In this document: one piece after another, positions 53,801 to 62,500 of the stretch
Layout of the letters: each line of letters starts with the position of its first letter
Numbering within the stretch: position 1 is the first letter of the stretch
Source of the DNA: Pampus argenteus
Lineage: Eukaryota > Chordata > Actinopteri > Scombriformes > Stromateidae
Assembly: GCA_036937835.1 (NCBI GenBank)
Contig: CM072861.1
Coordinates: 9,665,501 to 9,729,500, forward strand
Direction of reading: 5' to 3'
Length of the DNA: 64,000 bases
Made by a program: the position numbers and the translations under genes
Notes under the pieces: generated by a model
Told to the model about the DNA's origin: nothing
The model's input: only the letters and a program-made list of their open reading frames with translations
Databases searched by the model: none

Positions 53801-55005
53801 GATGATATATGCCATCAACAATGACACAAATATGACTATTATAATAATATTAAGATATCTGCGCTCTGCAATCCAGGAAGCGTCCGTCAGTGTGATTTAC
53901 AGCCCTGCCTGTGTGTTTGTGTGTGTGTGTGGTCCTGGTGTGTGAATGATGCCAGCGGCGCTGACAGTCGATCAATCCGTTTACCGTTCAAGTGCAGATC
54001 AGCTCAGGCCTTCAGGTGTCTGCTGGAGCTGGTTCCAGCACCACGGCCAGCGACACCAGCAGCGGTAAATAAACGGGCAGGTCAACGGGTACAACAGCTG
54101 GTGATCACTACATGGCTAAATAAATGAATAAAAAGCCAAATAGCAACGAGTCACATTGAAACAACCAATTTCGGTTGCCTTAAGGCTCCTGAGGCTGCAG
54201 TAGCTCCTCCAGGCTAAAAGGTGGGATGAGTGAAATTTAGGGCACCTTCATCTTTGCACACATGACATCACCTCCCATCAAACCACCCTTACCTATTGCT
54301 TTGTACTGTGTTTTTCCCTCCTCTTCAATGCAAATGACAGCTGTTCATTTCATGCGCACATCTTATGAACCTATAATCAAATATTGTCACCTCAGTGCGT
54401 CATAAAACATAATGAGGGCAGAGACGTCGGTCTTCAACACGCACACAAACACACACGCACGCACGCATCTATACCGCTGGATGTGTGTGTGTGCTTAACA
54501 AAAGGGAAAAATATATTTTCTCTACAGGCCTCGATCATGCATATTTAAATTATTATTGGCCACATGTAGTTTATATGGATTCACAACTAATAAAATAACA
54601 TTAGGCCTATAAGATCGATAGTCTCTTTAAAATCCAAGTGTGCGTGTGTCTGCGCGCGTGAGTGACAGCGAGCACATGGCGGCCGTTTCTAGTTCAACAC
54701 ACTGACACACATCGGAGGCTTGACAGGGCAAGAAGCAGCCTCCGATACAGCCGCTCGGGTTTCTGTCTCGTCCTTGGCCTGCCCTGCGTTCATTCATCTT
54801 CTACAGGCTCGATAGAAATCCAATGCACATCCATTATAAGGCCGGTAATCATATCTGGTGGGTCATAAATGAGAAGGAGGGGGAGGAGGGGGGAGGAGGG
54901 GGAGAAGGATGGAGAGAAAACGTTGCACGTCGATAGGCTACTTACCGGGGTTTTATCTTGCTGGCTCGGGACTCCATTGCTGTCTGATGCTGCTAATGGT
55001 TTCAT
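27327..55005 (-). CDS. rapgef2: Rap guanine nucleotide exchange factor 2 (PDZ-GEF1), 24 coding exons
   Basis: The protein loads GTP onto Rap1 and Rap2 at membranes and junctions. The joined exons give 4,404 nt and 1,467 residues; human RAPGEF2 is about 1,499. Order seen: acidic stretch 79-93, cyclic-nucleotide-like domain about 133-250, RasGEF-N about 268-381, PDZ about 385-467, Ras-association 616-694, RasGEF about 722-948, and a serine-rich tail. The nucleotide domain lacks the phosphate-binding Glu/Arg signature ([11 protein letters not shown]), as in the family, so classical cAMP binding is doubtful. Tail motifs are DSGRGS (1231-1236), PPGY (1376-1379), PPDY (1409-1412) and terminal VSAV. 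The start ATG has A at -3 and an in-frame TAG 24 nt upstream. RAPGEF2 is preferred over RAPGEF6 because the N-terminus ([23 protein letters not shown]) matches RAPGEF2. Which teleost paralogue it is cannot be told. Unusual changes occur in the PDZ loop (Arg410) and in exon 14. Confidence 0.96.
27874..27895 (+). repeat. (TG)11 microsatellite in rapgef2 intron 23
   Basis: An uninterrupted TG tract about 470 bp downstream of exon 23 in transcript orientation. Confidence 0.9.
28362..28652 (-). CDS. rapgef2: rapgef2 exon 23, PPxY-containing tail
   Basis: This 291-nt exon covers residues 1363-1460. It starts [16 protein letters not shown] and continues to [16 protein letters not shown], giving two PPxY motifs of the type that binds WW-domain ubiquitin ligases such as NEDD4. 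It ends in an acidic EDEEEE run. The donor is GTGAGT and the acceptor follows CTGAAG. Long open frames on the opposite strand are shadows. Confidence 0.94.
28969..29486 (-). CDS. rapgef2: rapgef2 exon 22, serine-rich tail with DSGRGS motif
   Basis: This 518-nt exon covers residues 1190-1363. The conserved blocks [35 protein letters not shown] and [20 protein letters not shown] are present. DSGRGS fits the DSGxxS phosphodegron recognised by beta-TrCP, and RAPGEF2 is a reported beta-TrCP substrate. Compared with mammals, the middle is shortened and replaced by a Gly/Ala/Ser-rich low-complexity segment. The donor is GTGAGT and the acceptor TTTATAG. Confidence 0.95.
29589..29790 (-). CDS. rapgef2: rapgef2 exon 21
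   Basis: This 202-nt exon covers residues 1123-1190 and contains the family block [14 protein letters not shown] followed by SNSSFD and the terminal DPDQYSLG. The donor GTAGGA is somewhat weak and the acceptor CCCTCCAG is strong. Intron 21 downstream is only 102 bp. Confidence 0.95.
30523..30630 (-). repeat. Dispersed TAATCG-type fish repeat, fragment in rapgef2 intron 20
   Basis: Short inverted family blocks are visible as CAACAGTCCAAAATCTCAAG, ACCTTCAGTTT and CAGCAAATCCTCACATCTAA followed by GAAG. The copy is truncated and diverged. Confidence 0.5.
31201..31350 (-). CDS. rapgef2: rapgef2 exon 20
   Basis: This 150-nt exon covers residues 1073-1123. It encodes [17 protein letters not shown] and [20 protein letters not shown], a Ser/Pro-rich, probably disordered and phosphorylated segment. 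The acceptor is TCCACAG and the donor GTAAGC. Confidence 0.96.
31939..32106 (-). CDS. rapgef2: rapgef2 exon 19
   Basis: This 168-nt exon covers residues 1017-1073 and contains [20 protein letters not shown] and DLPPFG, nearly identical to the mammalian tail. The acceptor is CTTACTCAG and the donor GTTAGT. Confidence 0.96.
32557..32780 (-). CDS. rapgef2: rapgef2 exon 18
   Basis: This 224-nt exon covers residues 942-1017. It encodes [19 protein letters not shown], the basic KKRVRRSS and [18 protein letters not shown], followed by [11 protein letters not shown]. It follows the end of the catalytic domain. The acceptor is ACAACCAG and the donor GTGAGT, next to a GT microsatellite in the intron. 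Confidence 0.96.
33425..33495. repeat. Imperfect palindrome and repeats of a TAATTACGAGAT motif (intron 17)
   Basis: Positions 33450-33471 form an 11-bp-arm inverted repeat with one mismatch, centred on AATTAATT. A further copy of the half-site, AATTACAAGATAC, follows 22 bp after AATTACGAGATAC. This resembles a palindromic simple repeat scattered in fish genomes. Confidence 0.55.
34083..34106 (-). CDS. rapgef2: rapgef2 exon 17 (24-nt microexon)
   Basis: The 24-nt exon encodes KKKWRSL, with the flanking Arg and Gly codons split (phase 2 on both sides). It directly follows the catalytic domain. The acceptor is CCCTCTAG and the donor GTAAGT. The same residues are present in mammalian RAPGEF2, so this microexon is expected to be normally included. 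Skipping it would keep the frame and remove eight residues. Confidence 0.95.
34557..34680 (-). CDS. rapgef2: rapgef2 exon 16, end of the RasGEF domain
   Basis: This 124-nt exon covers residues 893-934. [20 protein letters not shown] and [20 protein letters not shown] complete the CDC25 fold. It is essentially invariant relative to mammals. The donor is GTAAGA and the acceptor TTTCTTAG. Confidence 0.97.
35045..35256 (-). CDS. rapgef2: rapgef2 exon 15, RasGEF catalytic core
   Basis: This 212-nt exon covers residues 822-893. It encodes [31 protein letters not shown] and the helical-hairpin region [20 protein letters not shown], which opens the Rap nucleotide site. The acceptor is CCCCACAG and the donor GTATGT. 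Confidence 0.97.
35487..35870 (-). CDS. rapgef2: rapgef2 exon 14, start of the RasGEF domain
   Basis: This 384-nt exon, the second longest, covers residues 694-822. It joins the Ras-association domain to the catalytic domain. [17 protein letters not shown] and [12 protein letters not shown] are intact. Several normally fixed positions differ from the mammalian protein: [12 protein letters not shown] instead of MRNFELFRNIEP, and [12 protein letters not shown] instead of FWVASEILRETN. The donor GTCAGG is weak. The acceptor is TATCATCAG. Confidence 0.96.
35962..36202 (-). CDS. rapgef2: rapgef2 exon 13, Ras-association domain
   Basis: This 241-nt exon covers residues 614-694. It encodes [28 protein letters not shown] and [20 protein letters not shown], the ubiquitin-like fold that binds GTP-Rap1 or Ras and gives positive feedback and membrane recruitment. 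The acceptor is CATCCCTAG and the donor GTAAAG. Intron 13 downstream is 91 bp. Confidence 0.97.
36726..36740 (-). CDS. rapgef2: Candidate 15-nt alternative microexon of rapgef2 (intron 12)
   Basis: The minus strand reads a U-rich tract ending TTCTTTCAG, then 15 nt, then GTGAGT. Exon 12 ends in phase 1 and exon 13 needs two bases. Inserting the 15 nt keeps the frame and changes QP-D-MSDQ to QP-VPVILN-MSDQ, just before the Ras-association domain. Both splice sites are strong, and the exon 12 donor (GTGTGT) is weak. It is not counted in the 1,467-residue model. Conservation and RNA reads are unknown to me. Confidence 0.5.
37419..37576 (-). CDS. rapgef2: rapgef2 exon 12, PDZ to Ras-association linker
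   Basis: This 158-nt exon covers residues 561-614. [30 protein letters not shown] and RILDF are conserved linker blocks. The acceptor is TTCCATAG. The donor GTGTGT is the weakest in the gene and faces the candidate microexon. Confidence 0.95.
37861..38137 (-). CDS. rapgef2: rapgef2 exon 11, linker after the PDZ domain
   Basis: This 277-nt exon covers residues 469-561. It encodes [40 protein letters not shown] and [15 protein letters not shown]. The acceptor is CTGTCCAG and the donor GTAACA. An acidic DLDGEEEHD insert follows the PDZ domain. Confidence 0.96.
38290..38398 (-). CDS. rapgef2: rapgef2 exon 10, second half of the PDZ domain
   Basis: This 109-nt exon covers residues 433-469. [20 protein letters not shown] and [12 protein letters not shown] complete the PDZ fold. 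It was found by homology and splice phase, not as a long open frame. The acceptor is TTGCTGCAG and the donor GTAATT. Confidence 0.95.
39476..39679 (-). CDS. rapgef2: rapgef2 exon 9, end of RasGEF-N and first half of PDZ
   Basis: This 204-nt phase-0 exon covers residues 365-432. [18 protein letters not shown] is followed by the PDZ start and [14 protein letters not shown]. The carboxylate-binding loop reads KGFRIF (Arg codon CGC at 39542-39544) where mammalian RAPGEF2 has KGFGIF. The acceptor is TTTCCCAG and the donor GTAAGA. Confidence 0.96.
39779..39886 (-). CDS. rapgef2: rapgef2 exon 8, RasGEF-N domain
   Basis: This 108-nt phase-0 exon covers residues 329-364 and encodes [36 protein letters not shown], identical to the mammalian protein at nearly every position. 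The acceptor is TTGCTGCAG and the donor GTAAGT. Intron 8 downstream is 99 bp. Confidence 0.96.
40279..40443 (-). CDS. rapgef2: rapgef2 exon 7, RasGEF-N domain
   Basis: This 165-nt phase-0 exon covers residues 274-328. [33 protein letters not shown] and GKKLLEWF form the structural N-terminal module that stabilises the catalytic hairpin. The acceptor is CCTCAG and the donor GTAAGG. Confidence 0.97.
40555..40707 (-). CDS. rapgef2: rapgef2 exon 6, cyclic-nucleotide-like domain to RasGEF-N
   Basis: This 153-nt phase-0 exon covers residues 223-273. [20 protein letters not shown] and [20 protein letters not shown] lead into RKGHIVIK. The acceptor is TTGTCCAG and the donor GTGACT. Intron 6 downstream is 111 bp. 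Confidence 0.97.
40879..41037 (-). CDS. rapgef2: rapgef2 exon 5, cyclic-nucleotide-like domain
   Basis: This 159-nt phase-0 exon covers residues 170-222. [38 protein letters not shown] and KTKVDDCQ form the beta-barrel. The phosphate-binding cassette lacks the usual Glu and Arg. The acceptor is TGCTCCAG and the donor GTAAGA. Confidence 0.97.
41847..41880 (+). repeat. (AC)17 microsatellite in rapgef2 intron 4
   Basis: An uninterrupted AC tract about 65 bp from the exon 4 donor. The transcript reads GU repeat, which can affect splicing of nearby exons. Confidence 0.95.
41946..42082 (-). CDS. rapgef2: rapgef2 exon 4, start of the cyclic-nucleotide-like domain
   Basis: This 137-nt exon covers residues 124-169. 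[36 protein letters not shown] and TIVLNDGEE match the mammalian sequence. The acceptor is CTTCTCACAG and the donor GTGCGT. Confidence 0.97.
43119..43150 (+). repeat. (GGA)n microsatellite in rapgef2 intron 3
   Basis: About seven GGA units with an imperfect continuation. The intronic transcript would carry TCC repeats. Confidence 0.85.
43663..43840 (-). CDS. rapgef2: rapgef2 exon 3, acidic region
   Basis: This 178-nt exon covers residues 65-124. [39 protein letters not shown] and [12 protein letters not shown] are near-identical to human RAPGEF2 and identify the paralogue. The acceptor is CTGTCTGTAG and the donor GTGAGC. Confidence 0.97.
43841..48418 (-). other. rapgef2: rapgef2 intron 2
   Basis: A 4,578-bp intron with no further coding exon that I can support. 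It contains an inverted dispersed-repeat copy (46301-46626), a poly-A tract near 45104-45120 and CA-rich sequence around 47020-47220. A 96-codon plus-strand frame at 48072-48362 has no recognisable homology. Confidence 0.7.
46301..46626 (-). repeat. Dispersed TAATCG-type fish repeat, near-complete inverted copy
   Basis: It starts GTGCTGCAACTAATGATTAT and ends ACTAATCGATTAACTGCAC, which are loosely inverted. Internal blocks include TCGTCCGACCAACAGTC, AGCAGTAAATCCTCACATTT and AAGGAGCTAAAACCAGAAAA, matching the inverse of the copy at 8157-8493. It lies in rapgef2 intron 2 in the sense orientation of the gene. Confidence 0.7.
48419..48550 (-). CDS. rapgef2: rapgef2 exon 2
   Basis: This 132-nt phase-0 exon covers residues 21-64. 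[40 protein letters not shown] and DIYQ are near-identical to mammals. It is the first exon shared by short and long isoforms in mammals. The acceptor is TATGTGCAG after a CA/GT-rich stretch, and the donor is GTAAGG. DSGSSS is a second DSGxxS match. Confidence 0.96.
53581..53610. repeat. Perfect inverted repeat with 12-bp arms and 6-base loop
   Basis: GTAGCATATATA (53581-53592) is the exact reverse complement of 53599-53610, with GAGTGC between. The AT-rich arms could extrude as a hairpin. It may be a remnant of a palindromic mobile element. Confidence 0.9.
54873..54906 (+). other. G-rich run with quadruplex potential next to exon 1
   Basis: Four or more G runs of three to six bases are separated by GA or A within 34 bases on the plus strand, the template strand for rapgef2. 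The run sits about 40 bp inside intron 1. Confidence 0.6.
54946..55005 (-). CDS. rapgef2: rapgef2 exon 1 (short-isoform start)
   Basis: Sixty coding nt encode [20 protein letters not shown], aligning to the mammalian MKPLA first exon. The ATG has A at -3 and is preceded by an in-frame TAG at 55027-55029. The donor is GTAAGT, phase 0. This first exon lacks the extra upstream nucleotide-binding-like domain of the long mammalian isoform. Confidence 0.93.
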
Positions 55006-56500
55006 AATGAAAAAATGTTCGCCGGGCTAAAATCTAACATCCCGGACCTGCTCTATGCCACAGCGTAGAGCCCCATCTTCACGCAACCCTCTCCCCTCCC
55101 TCAGCCGCACCGTCTCTCTGGAAGGAGGCGGCGGCTTGACAGGTTTGGGAGTATCCGCTGTTCCTTGGCCTGATTACACTCTCCAAACCAACACCAGCGT
55201 CTGCGTTTATTCCAGCCTCCCCGCTGCTTCCCAGAGAAATATCTTAAAGCCACAGAGGAGGAGGATGAGGATGAGGAGGGATAGACACACAGAGAGAAAA
55301 TATTCTTTTATCCAAGCCGAGGACGAGCCAGCTTCTTCTCCCCCCTGCACTTGACAATCACATCTCCAGCCGGAGAACAGCAGCGCGCCGATAGTAAAGC
55401 AGAAAACAGGAGGAAAAAAATGATGAGAAAAATGGCTGACAGCACTTTCACTCACGCTTGCTTCCGTCGCCTTTGCCTCTCTATCTCTCTTCCTCCCCTC
55501 CCTCTCCCGAAAGTAAAGCTACACACACGCAACACACGCACACAGACGCCTTTATGCACCATTAGATTATTTGAAGACCGAGACGCCTGCAGCCTCCACC
55601 GAGGTGCTGCACATTAAAGCCAGCGGTTTGTTTGTAACGGGGGAGTAGGGGGATGTGTGTATGTGTGTCAGGAGTGGAGGAGGGGAGAGGGGATGGGGGG
55701 TGGTAGGGGGGTAAGGACCTCCTCCCTGCATGACAGTGATGCTGTAAGAGCAGCCACCATGGCTGTGTTGCTCCGGAGGGTTTACAACACCCCCAGCAGC
55801 AGACAGAGAGATGGGAAGAGGAGAAGGGCGGATGTGCAAATCAAAGTGAGGAGGAGAGATGAGATGACAGACAAAGCAAAGCACCAGGAGCAAGAGCTGA
55901 TACACACACTCGAAAGAAAAAATAAAATAAAATCAAAAGGATAGTTGGATGGATGATAGAGTGATACAAGGATGGAGAGGTGAACGGTGCGAGTAATGCC
56001 ATTATCACACTCACTTCTGCACAAGACAGCGGCTGGAGCCGGTTGGCATAGTAACGGAGTGAAGGAAAGCCATTTCCTGGGCGGGGAGACAGAAGCAGAG
56101 AGACAGCAGCACTTCCTTTTAAGAGGCTGAGTATGTGAGACAGAAAGGAGAGACGAGGAGAAGGAGGAGATGGGGCTGGAAGATGCGGGCTGGAAGATGC
56201 GGGCAGAAACCCCCCCCCCCCAAAAAAAAAACCCCAAAACAAACAACGGTTCAAATTAGGCCAACAGCAGCAAAACACTGAGACTGGCAACAATGATGTC
56301 ACTCTGTCACTGTCACTCAGCTGGAATAGCCATGGCAACTGGGTGAGTACCCCCCGCCCCCCGCCCGCACGCCCCCTTACACACCCTCCAGGGCCTTCAG
56401 TTGCTGTGGCGACAAAGCAGTGAGACATGGTGAAATGGAGGAGGGAGGGAGAGGAGTGTGTGGTGTGTATGTGTGTAAACGAGAAAGAGACAGAAAAAGT
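55006..56500 (-). promoter_or_regulatory. rapgef2: Putative rapgef2 5'UTR and promoter region
   Basis: The sequence upstream of the ATG is visibly richer in CpG and GC than the rest of the window, especially 55020-55620. A TATA-like GATAAAAG lies at about 55301 on the minus strand. Three RFX-like X-box motifs occur at 56042-56055, 56326-56339 and 56400-56413. The transcription start is not determined. Long open frames on the minus strand here (up to 195 codons) are low-complexity and have no domain. Confidence 0.45.
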
Positions 56501-59500
56501 GGCTAAGGCACTTCACCTTCACTCAGCTGTACTACAGTGAGCAGCGGCGTCACCGACACAGCTTCGAATGGCAAACAAACAACAGGCACACACCTCCCTG
56601 CTTTGTGAGAATGTGTGTGTGTGGGTTATGTGTGGATGCAATAATCCTCCAGAGGCTCTGGATACCGGATACACAGACATATATGAAGGAGGTCTCCTGA
56701 CAGAAGGAGATATGAGGAGGACAGGACGTCACAGGGAACAATGGACGTTAAGTCTGACCAGAAACAGCAGCTCAAAACACAATTTACAGGTTGACTATAT
56801 AGCGGATAAAACGGCACATGACCAAGAAGTGTCACACCTGAGAGAATAGATATAACACCTTTTTTTTTTTTATTTCCGTTACTTGTCATTTTGTTGTCGT
56901 GCCATTTTTGTTTTCCTGCAATTCTGACAGTGTTGATAATTTTTTTCATCTTCCATTTTCGTCCCATCACTGTTATTCGCTTGCCAGTTTGATGTTTAGA
57001 AAAATGTTAGATGGAATCGTGAGGGCCTTTCAGTACAGTTTATATTATAAAATATTAACACATTAAAGAAACTTCAAGTGTTAAAATGATTAGTTCGTAC
57101 ATTTTACATATTATACAGCAATTTCCATAACTGGTTATTATTTCCGCAATTTATCAAATAAGAATGCCAATTTTTTTGTGTTATTTAATTGTAAATTGTA
57201 TGTTTTAGGGTTCTGGAGTGTTGATTGGACAAAAACAAGCTATCTGAAGATGCCCACTTGTGACATTTTTTTAATAACCATTTTATAGATTTAAAAATGA
57301 ATAAAACTCTTCCAATAAGAAAAAAATCATTAGGAGCACCTCTACATAATTTATATTCATCGTACTAAAAATGAGCTTCACTGTATAAACACCCACATAC
57401 ACAGTCTCTCAAATGCAATAATAGTTACTGATGATGATTAATAAACATTTGAATATAATAAAAACCAATAAACATTTGATACATTTGTGTGTGTGTGTGT
57501 GTATCCAGACGGCTGTTCGTCACAGTGAATAAAAAGCCTGGTCGATCTGCCTCAGACAATGCCTTGAAAGCGGCGTAGTACGAGCTGGTTTTGGAGCTGC
57601 TCCAGTCAAAGCAATGGGGAGGTGCGTAGGAGGCTGTGAGGAGGAGGAGGAGGGGGTGGAGACCTGGCATGACATCACCTCCTCCTGCCCTGAGCCATGA
57701 TGTAATGTATCAAAACAACAAAAAAAGCTCAGGTGCTTTGCTGAGCAGCCTGGTCATTAATGTCTTCAACAATCGCCGGGGGGAGAGGCCTGGGGCATCA
57801 TTACATCACCGCGGCAACGGGGTCACGTCTGGGGAATATCAGACACACACCCCCCTCCATTTAAAGCTTTCCAGGAACAAACAAGCCTATTAATCACTTT
57901 TTTTTTTTTTACTGACTAATCACAAGCTAAATGTAAAGCGAGAGGTGGGGGAGCATTGATCCTGGATGGTTGTGACAGGGATGTGAAAAACGCCACTTGA
58001 GAATAACATTAATGCACTCACGCTCAATCACAGTGTGTGCTAAATGCATGAGGTGTGTGTGTGGAACGGGGGGTGGGGGTGGGGCCTCATCTGCCATTTG
58101 TAAACAGTCCCAGTTGTGGCTCCGATTGTTCCATGCATTATAGCAAAGGCCATGTGATGGTGTTTTGCTTGCTGATGCGTAGTATTAGAGCCATAAAAAT
58201 CTCATTACTGTGCTGGATGAGACACCGGTGCAGAAACACATGACACACACACACACACACACACACACATGCACAGACACACACAGACGACTGTTTCATA
58301 GGTTTCAATGTAGAATATTCAAGCAGAAATACTGAGAAAGAGTAAAAAAAACATCAGGACACAGATCAGTACATGACAACATCTTATATCCATCTTCTTC
58401 AACCTCAGAAAAACAGCGCCAGGCGTTCAAAGTTCAAACGATCTGTTGATGATTTTAGGCAAAATACAACAGAGCGAGATCAGATCTTTGTGCACTGCAA
58501 TCATACAAAAGGTAAGATAAAAACACTCCTTTAGCAAAGGATGAAAATGCCTTATTTACCTCGCTGCGCACACACACGCAAGCACACTTGGCAAAAATTA
58601 CTATGAGCTGCTTCATGTTAAATAAACTATGGTGACAAACTTTGCCATATCTGCATGTCTAAGGCTCACTTCCTTATTCAGTGTTTCAGTTCCTCCTTAA
58701 AGGAAAGGATCAGTAAGCGAGAATCTAAAGAAACAAAACTTCATCTTACATCAACAGACGCTGTAACTTGAGTCCTGACATCTTCTGAGCAGCAGGTTTA
58801 AGCTTTAGGACAAATGGCTTCTCATGGACACACACGGGCTATTACGGGATCACATCAGCATACTCAGATTTATTGATCTGTGTCTAACCTTGTTCAGTGA
58901 ATCTGTTTGCAGAAAGCCAACAGAAAGCCACATCTAGAGAAAACACAGCGCTCCCGAATGCCAACTCGCCGTATTAATCTTCAGACCCAACAGCTCTAAG
59001 TAGCATTGTTAGAACGAGAAAGAAGATCTAATAAAGAGCCACAGCCCAAGGGGATTTATCAAGCCGTTGTCACCTGCACGCCGCTCTGAAAATTATTTTG
59101 ACAGAAACACAAGCAGCAAGGCACGTTTAAAAGATTACACTTGTAAAGTTCACAGGGGCAAACAGCTGTCATGCCCCTGCAGATGTTACAAGGTGCATAA
59201 ATCATAAAGAAGCAAATGAATTGATGAGACAATGAGAACGACGGCAACATACTCTGAGGTTGCGTTTGAGCTTGATCAGTAACTACGTTTCCTGATGGAT
59301 CAGGTTATAGAATAACCCTGAAAGGTTACGAACTGGAAGTCTTTTACTTAACAATGATGGAGGGGGAGGAGGAGGGGGTGGAGATGAGTGGTCTCAGTAT
59401 GTCAGTCATACTGTTCTTACCACTCATTTATCTGGTTTGTTAAAACAGAGAGACAAAGGCAATCTTTAACCATAAAGGTCAAATACATGTGGCAAGATAA

Positions 59501-62500
59501 AGGTACAATGAATATCATTAAACATTTCCAGCACAGCGGCACAATTTGCAAACTGTTGAGTAAGAGGACAGAGTCAGAGTGAATATTCCCTCGATGAGAC
59601 ACGGAGTCATTATGGAAGGATTTAAAACGGCTTTTATAGAGTAATTTGTTAAAAATTTGTTGTGCCAAGTGTGACACAAAAGGATGTGAAATCTGTGTTC
59701 ACATTGTGCGGCATCGATATTACCTCTAGCCATTTGTATTCTCCATTACTAATAATAAAAGCCAATATCCCCTTTTTCACATGCGACACTAGACTGTTGT
59801 TTTGAACTGAACGCCACAAACAGCAGAGCACTGAAATCAGCCTGTCACCGTGATGTTCCCATCTGGTTTTATGTTCCTGTCACTGTTGATTCTCAACATT
59901 AAGATGCAATCAAAGCACTGTGCACCCAACATGAAGCAAGACAGTCGTAAAGATTTTATTTTTTAAACGCAGGCACAACACATCTTAACCCTTATTTAGC
60001 CAGACAAGTAGATAACACATTGTTAATAAGACCTCAGGTATCTCCTGTAGCACTTAGATGACCACTGAACTGATTTAAAAAATGTACCATCGGTTGTTTA
60101 TGCAGAATTTCATTTAGGTGACAAAAACAGCACACTTTGTTATCCTCGCTATGAAGCCTCATTACCATCGAAATAAATGTCACCTGTCGAGTCTTTTGAC
60201 AATACTCAACCTTCAAAAAGGTTTGAATGTCAAAACTGACATTAAAGGCACATCAAATGTCTGTAAGCATGCGCTGTAATGCTGGTTGAGAAATGAAGCA
60301 GAGCTAGTGAATGAGTAGCTTATTCTCCTCATTGCACAAGACACAGTTCCACTTGCATTATGGAGTACACACTCGCTCAAAATACCTGTTCTATTTCCAT
60401 CACAGCATAATCTTTGATATTTAGCTATAAATAACTACAAAACCCAGTTTGGTTTTTAAGACACTCAGGTGCGCAAACTAAACAAAAACAAAGGAAGACC
60501 AACTGAATAAGAAAATTGAAAATACATATTTTTTTTATATTATATATATACACACCGGAAATAGATAAACTGTGTCTTCTTTCAGTATATACCATGACTC
60601 TCAAGACATCTTCTGGTTTAAAAATAAAGTAAAAGATTCTCTGAATAATTTTAAGTCCAAATACCTCAAGATGAAGGAACGCAAGAGGCGAGAAAAACAA
60701 AAGGGTACAATAAATGTTGTTTTTTTGCAGTTCCTACACAATGTATATTCAAAACTGAGGCTTTTGTATCTGTGCACAGCTGAAGCAGAACAGGTTTGTC
60801 ACAAAGGACGCCTCTAAAAATAGGACCTCAGCTTTTTCCGCAGACAAGACTGACAGGTTTGTTCACTGCTCAACACTTTGAGCTCTGATCCTTTCAACCT
60901 CTTCCTCGCTGTCCATTTCTGCTCAGACATCGCAGGACTCCGTGACCAAATACTGAGATATGATACATGCTGGCTCCACAGCTGTCGGGTAATGGTGATA
61001 CTGCGTTTATATGATTTATAACTCAAGTCCATGTGAGAACAAATGATCTTTAAAAAGGCGTGTTATGCTTGGATACAGACAGTTTGTTTCAAAGCCATCA
61101 TAATAAAACATTTAGCTAGCGCATTAGCAACATCAGTAGATAATCTAGTGCTCAACATTGAGGCAAGACCCAACAGAACCACACCCACACAGCAAGGATA
61201 ATAACAATAATAATAATAATAATCCAAAGAGCCTAAAGACAATATCATTATCAAGCACATCGGCAGAGGCACACAGTGTTTGAGATACTATGCACCTCAA
61301 ATTACTGCCATTATCTTGGTTTACAGGCCTGTAATCTGTACCAGAGTGATCTTTATCATTTCTCTATCATCACCCAGCGACCTGACGCAGTCCGTGCTTA
61401 TTTTTCCAACCTATCAAACACAGGATAATATACATACGGAAACAAAACAAAAAAAGGAGCATTTTATCAACGCTGTTTTGAAAAAGAAAATTGAATTCAT
61501 GGTTCTGTTGATGTTGTGGTAATAGAACTGGAGAGTGGTGCAGGTTTCCCTCCGTCTTTATCAACCTCTACATCAGCAACTGCAAAGTATTTATTAGGGA
61601 GGTCTAGCAGTAGCTAAAGATACGACAAACAAGGAACAGACGCAGATAAAACCACCAGCAAAAAGCACAAAAACAGACAGCTAGAAGACGCAGAAAGCAG
61701 AACACACACACACACATATGTACATACAGTATAAACACACATATATACACATACAAACAGACAGTACTGTTAACAGATACGGTACCTGAGGTTTAATGCA
61801 TTCCTGGGAGCCAGGGTAAGGAGAGAGCCATGAAAAGAAGCAGAGGAGATGAAAGTTATCAAACATGCCACTTGCCAGTCGAGGATGTGAGAAACAGCGG
61901 CAGAAGCTTTACAGGCATGTTAAAATGCGACGTTCTGCACCAAACTGAGAAGAAATGTCCATGTTAGAAAGGCACTGAGTGTAGGCTAGCTGTGTGCGAC
62001 TAAACCCGAAAATCTGATTTAAAAATCTGCTAACTTTTCGCCCAGTGAGAATTTAATTTGTATTAGTTTGTTAACAAAGACTACTGGCAACATCGGTGGA
62101 TTAATTCATATTCAAGGTGAAAAAATTCAACTTTCTTAGTGCGCCTAGCCAAGGACAGGTAGGGAACATACAGACACGAGCATTATTATTATTCCAGCCT
62201 GCACACACACATCCTTCCATCGTAGCATGCCTGCAGATTACTGAACAGATCACTTCAACTTCTGAACCTCCTCATTACCGCCACAACCTCCAAGCAGACA
62301 ATTAGAGTCCAATTAAACAGTGCTATGTGTAGCATTTTTAAAAATCCAAATTAACATGTGAAAACATGGGGGGGTCTCTAAAGTCTCATTACAACTGTTC
62401 TGCAAAGCATACAAACTCTGTTGATTTCTGTTGCAGAAGATACCATTTATCTCCCGTCTCTGATTTAGGGAAAATATCGCACTACTTCTTCAGTTCAGAC

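Larger units (their letters stand above)
48551..54945 (-). other. rapgef2: rapgef2 intron 1
   Basis: The largest coding intron (6,395 bp). No further exon is supported. The stretch 49000-49160 is rich in TAATTA-type sites without simple repeats and may be regulatory. A 12-bp-arm perfect hairpin lies at 53581-53610. The last 100 bp near exon 1 are strongly G-rich on the plus strand (54873-54906). Confidence 0.6.

Noticed and set aside
55782..56428. Overlapping minus-strand frames of 154 and 195 codons upstream of rapgef2
   Set aside because: They are Ser/Pro/Leu-rich low-complexity products of a C/T-rich strand and overlap each other in different frames. No homology is recognised and neither is in frame with exon 1.
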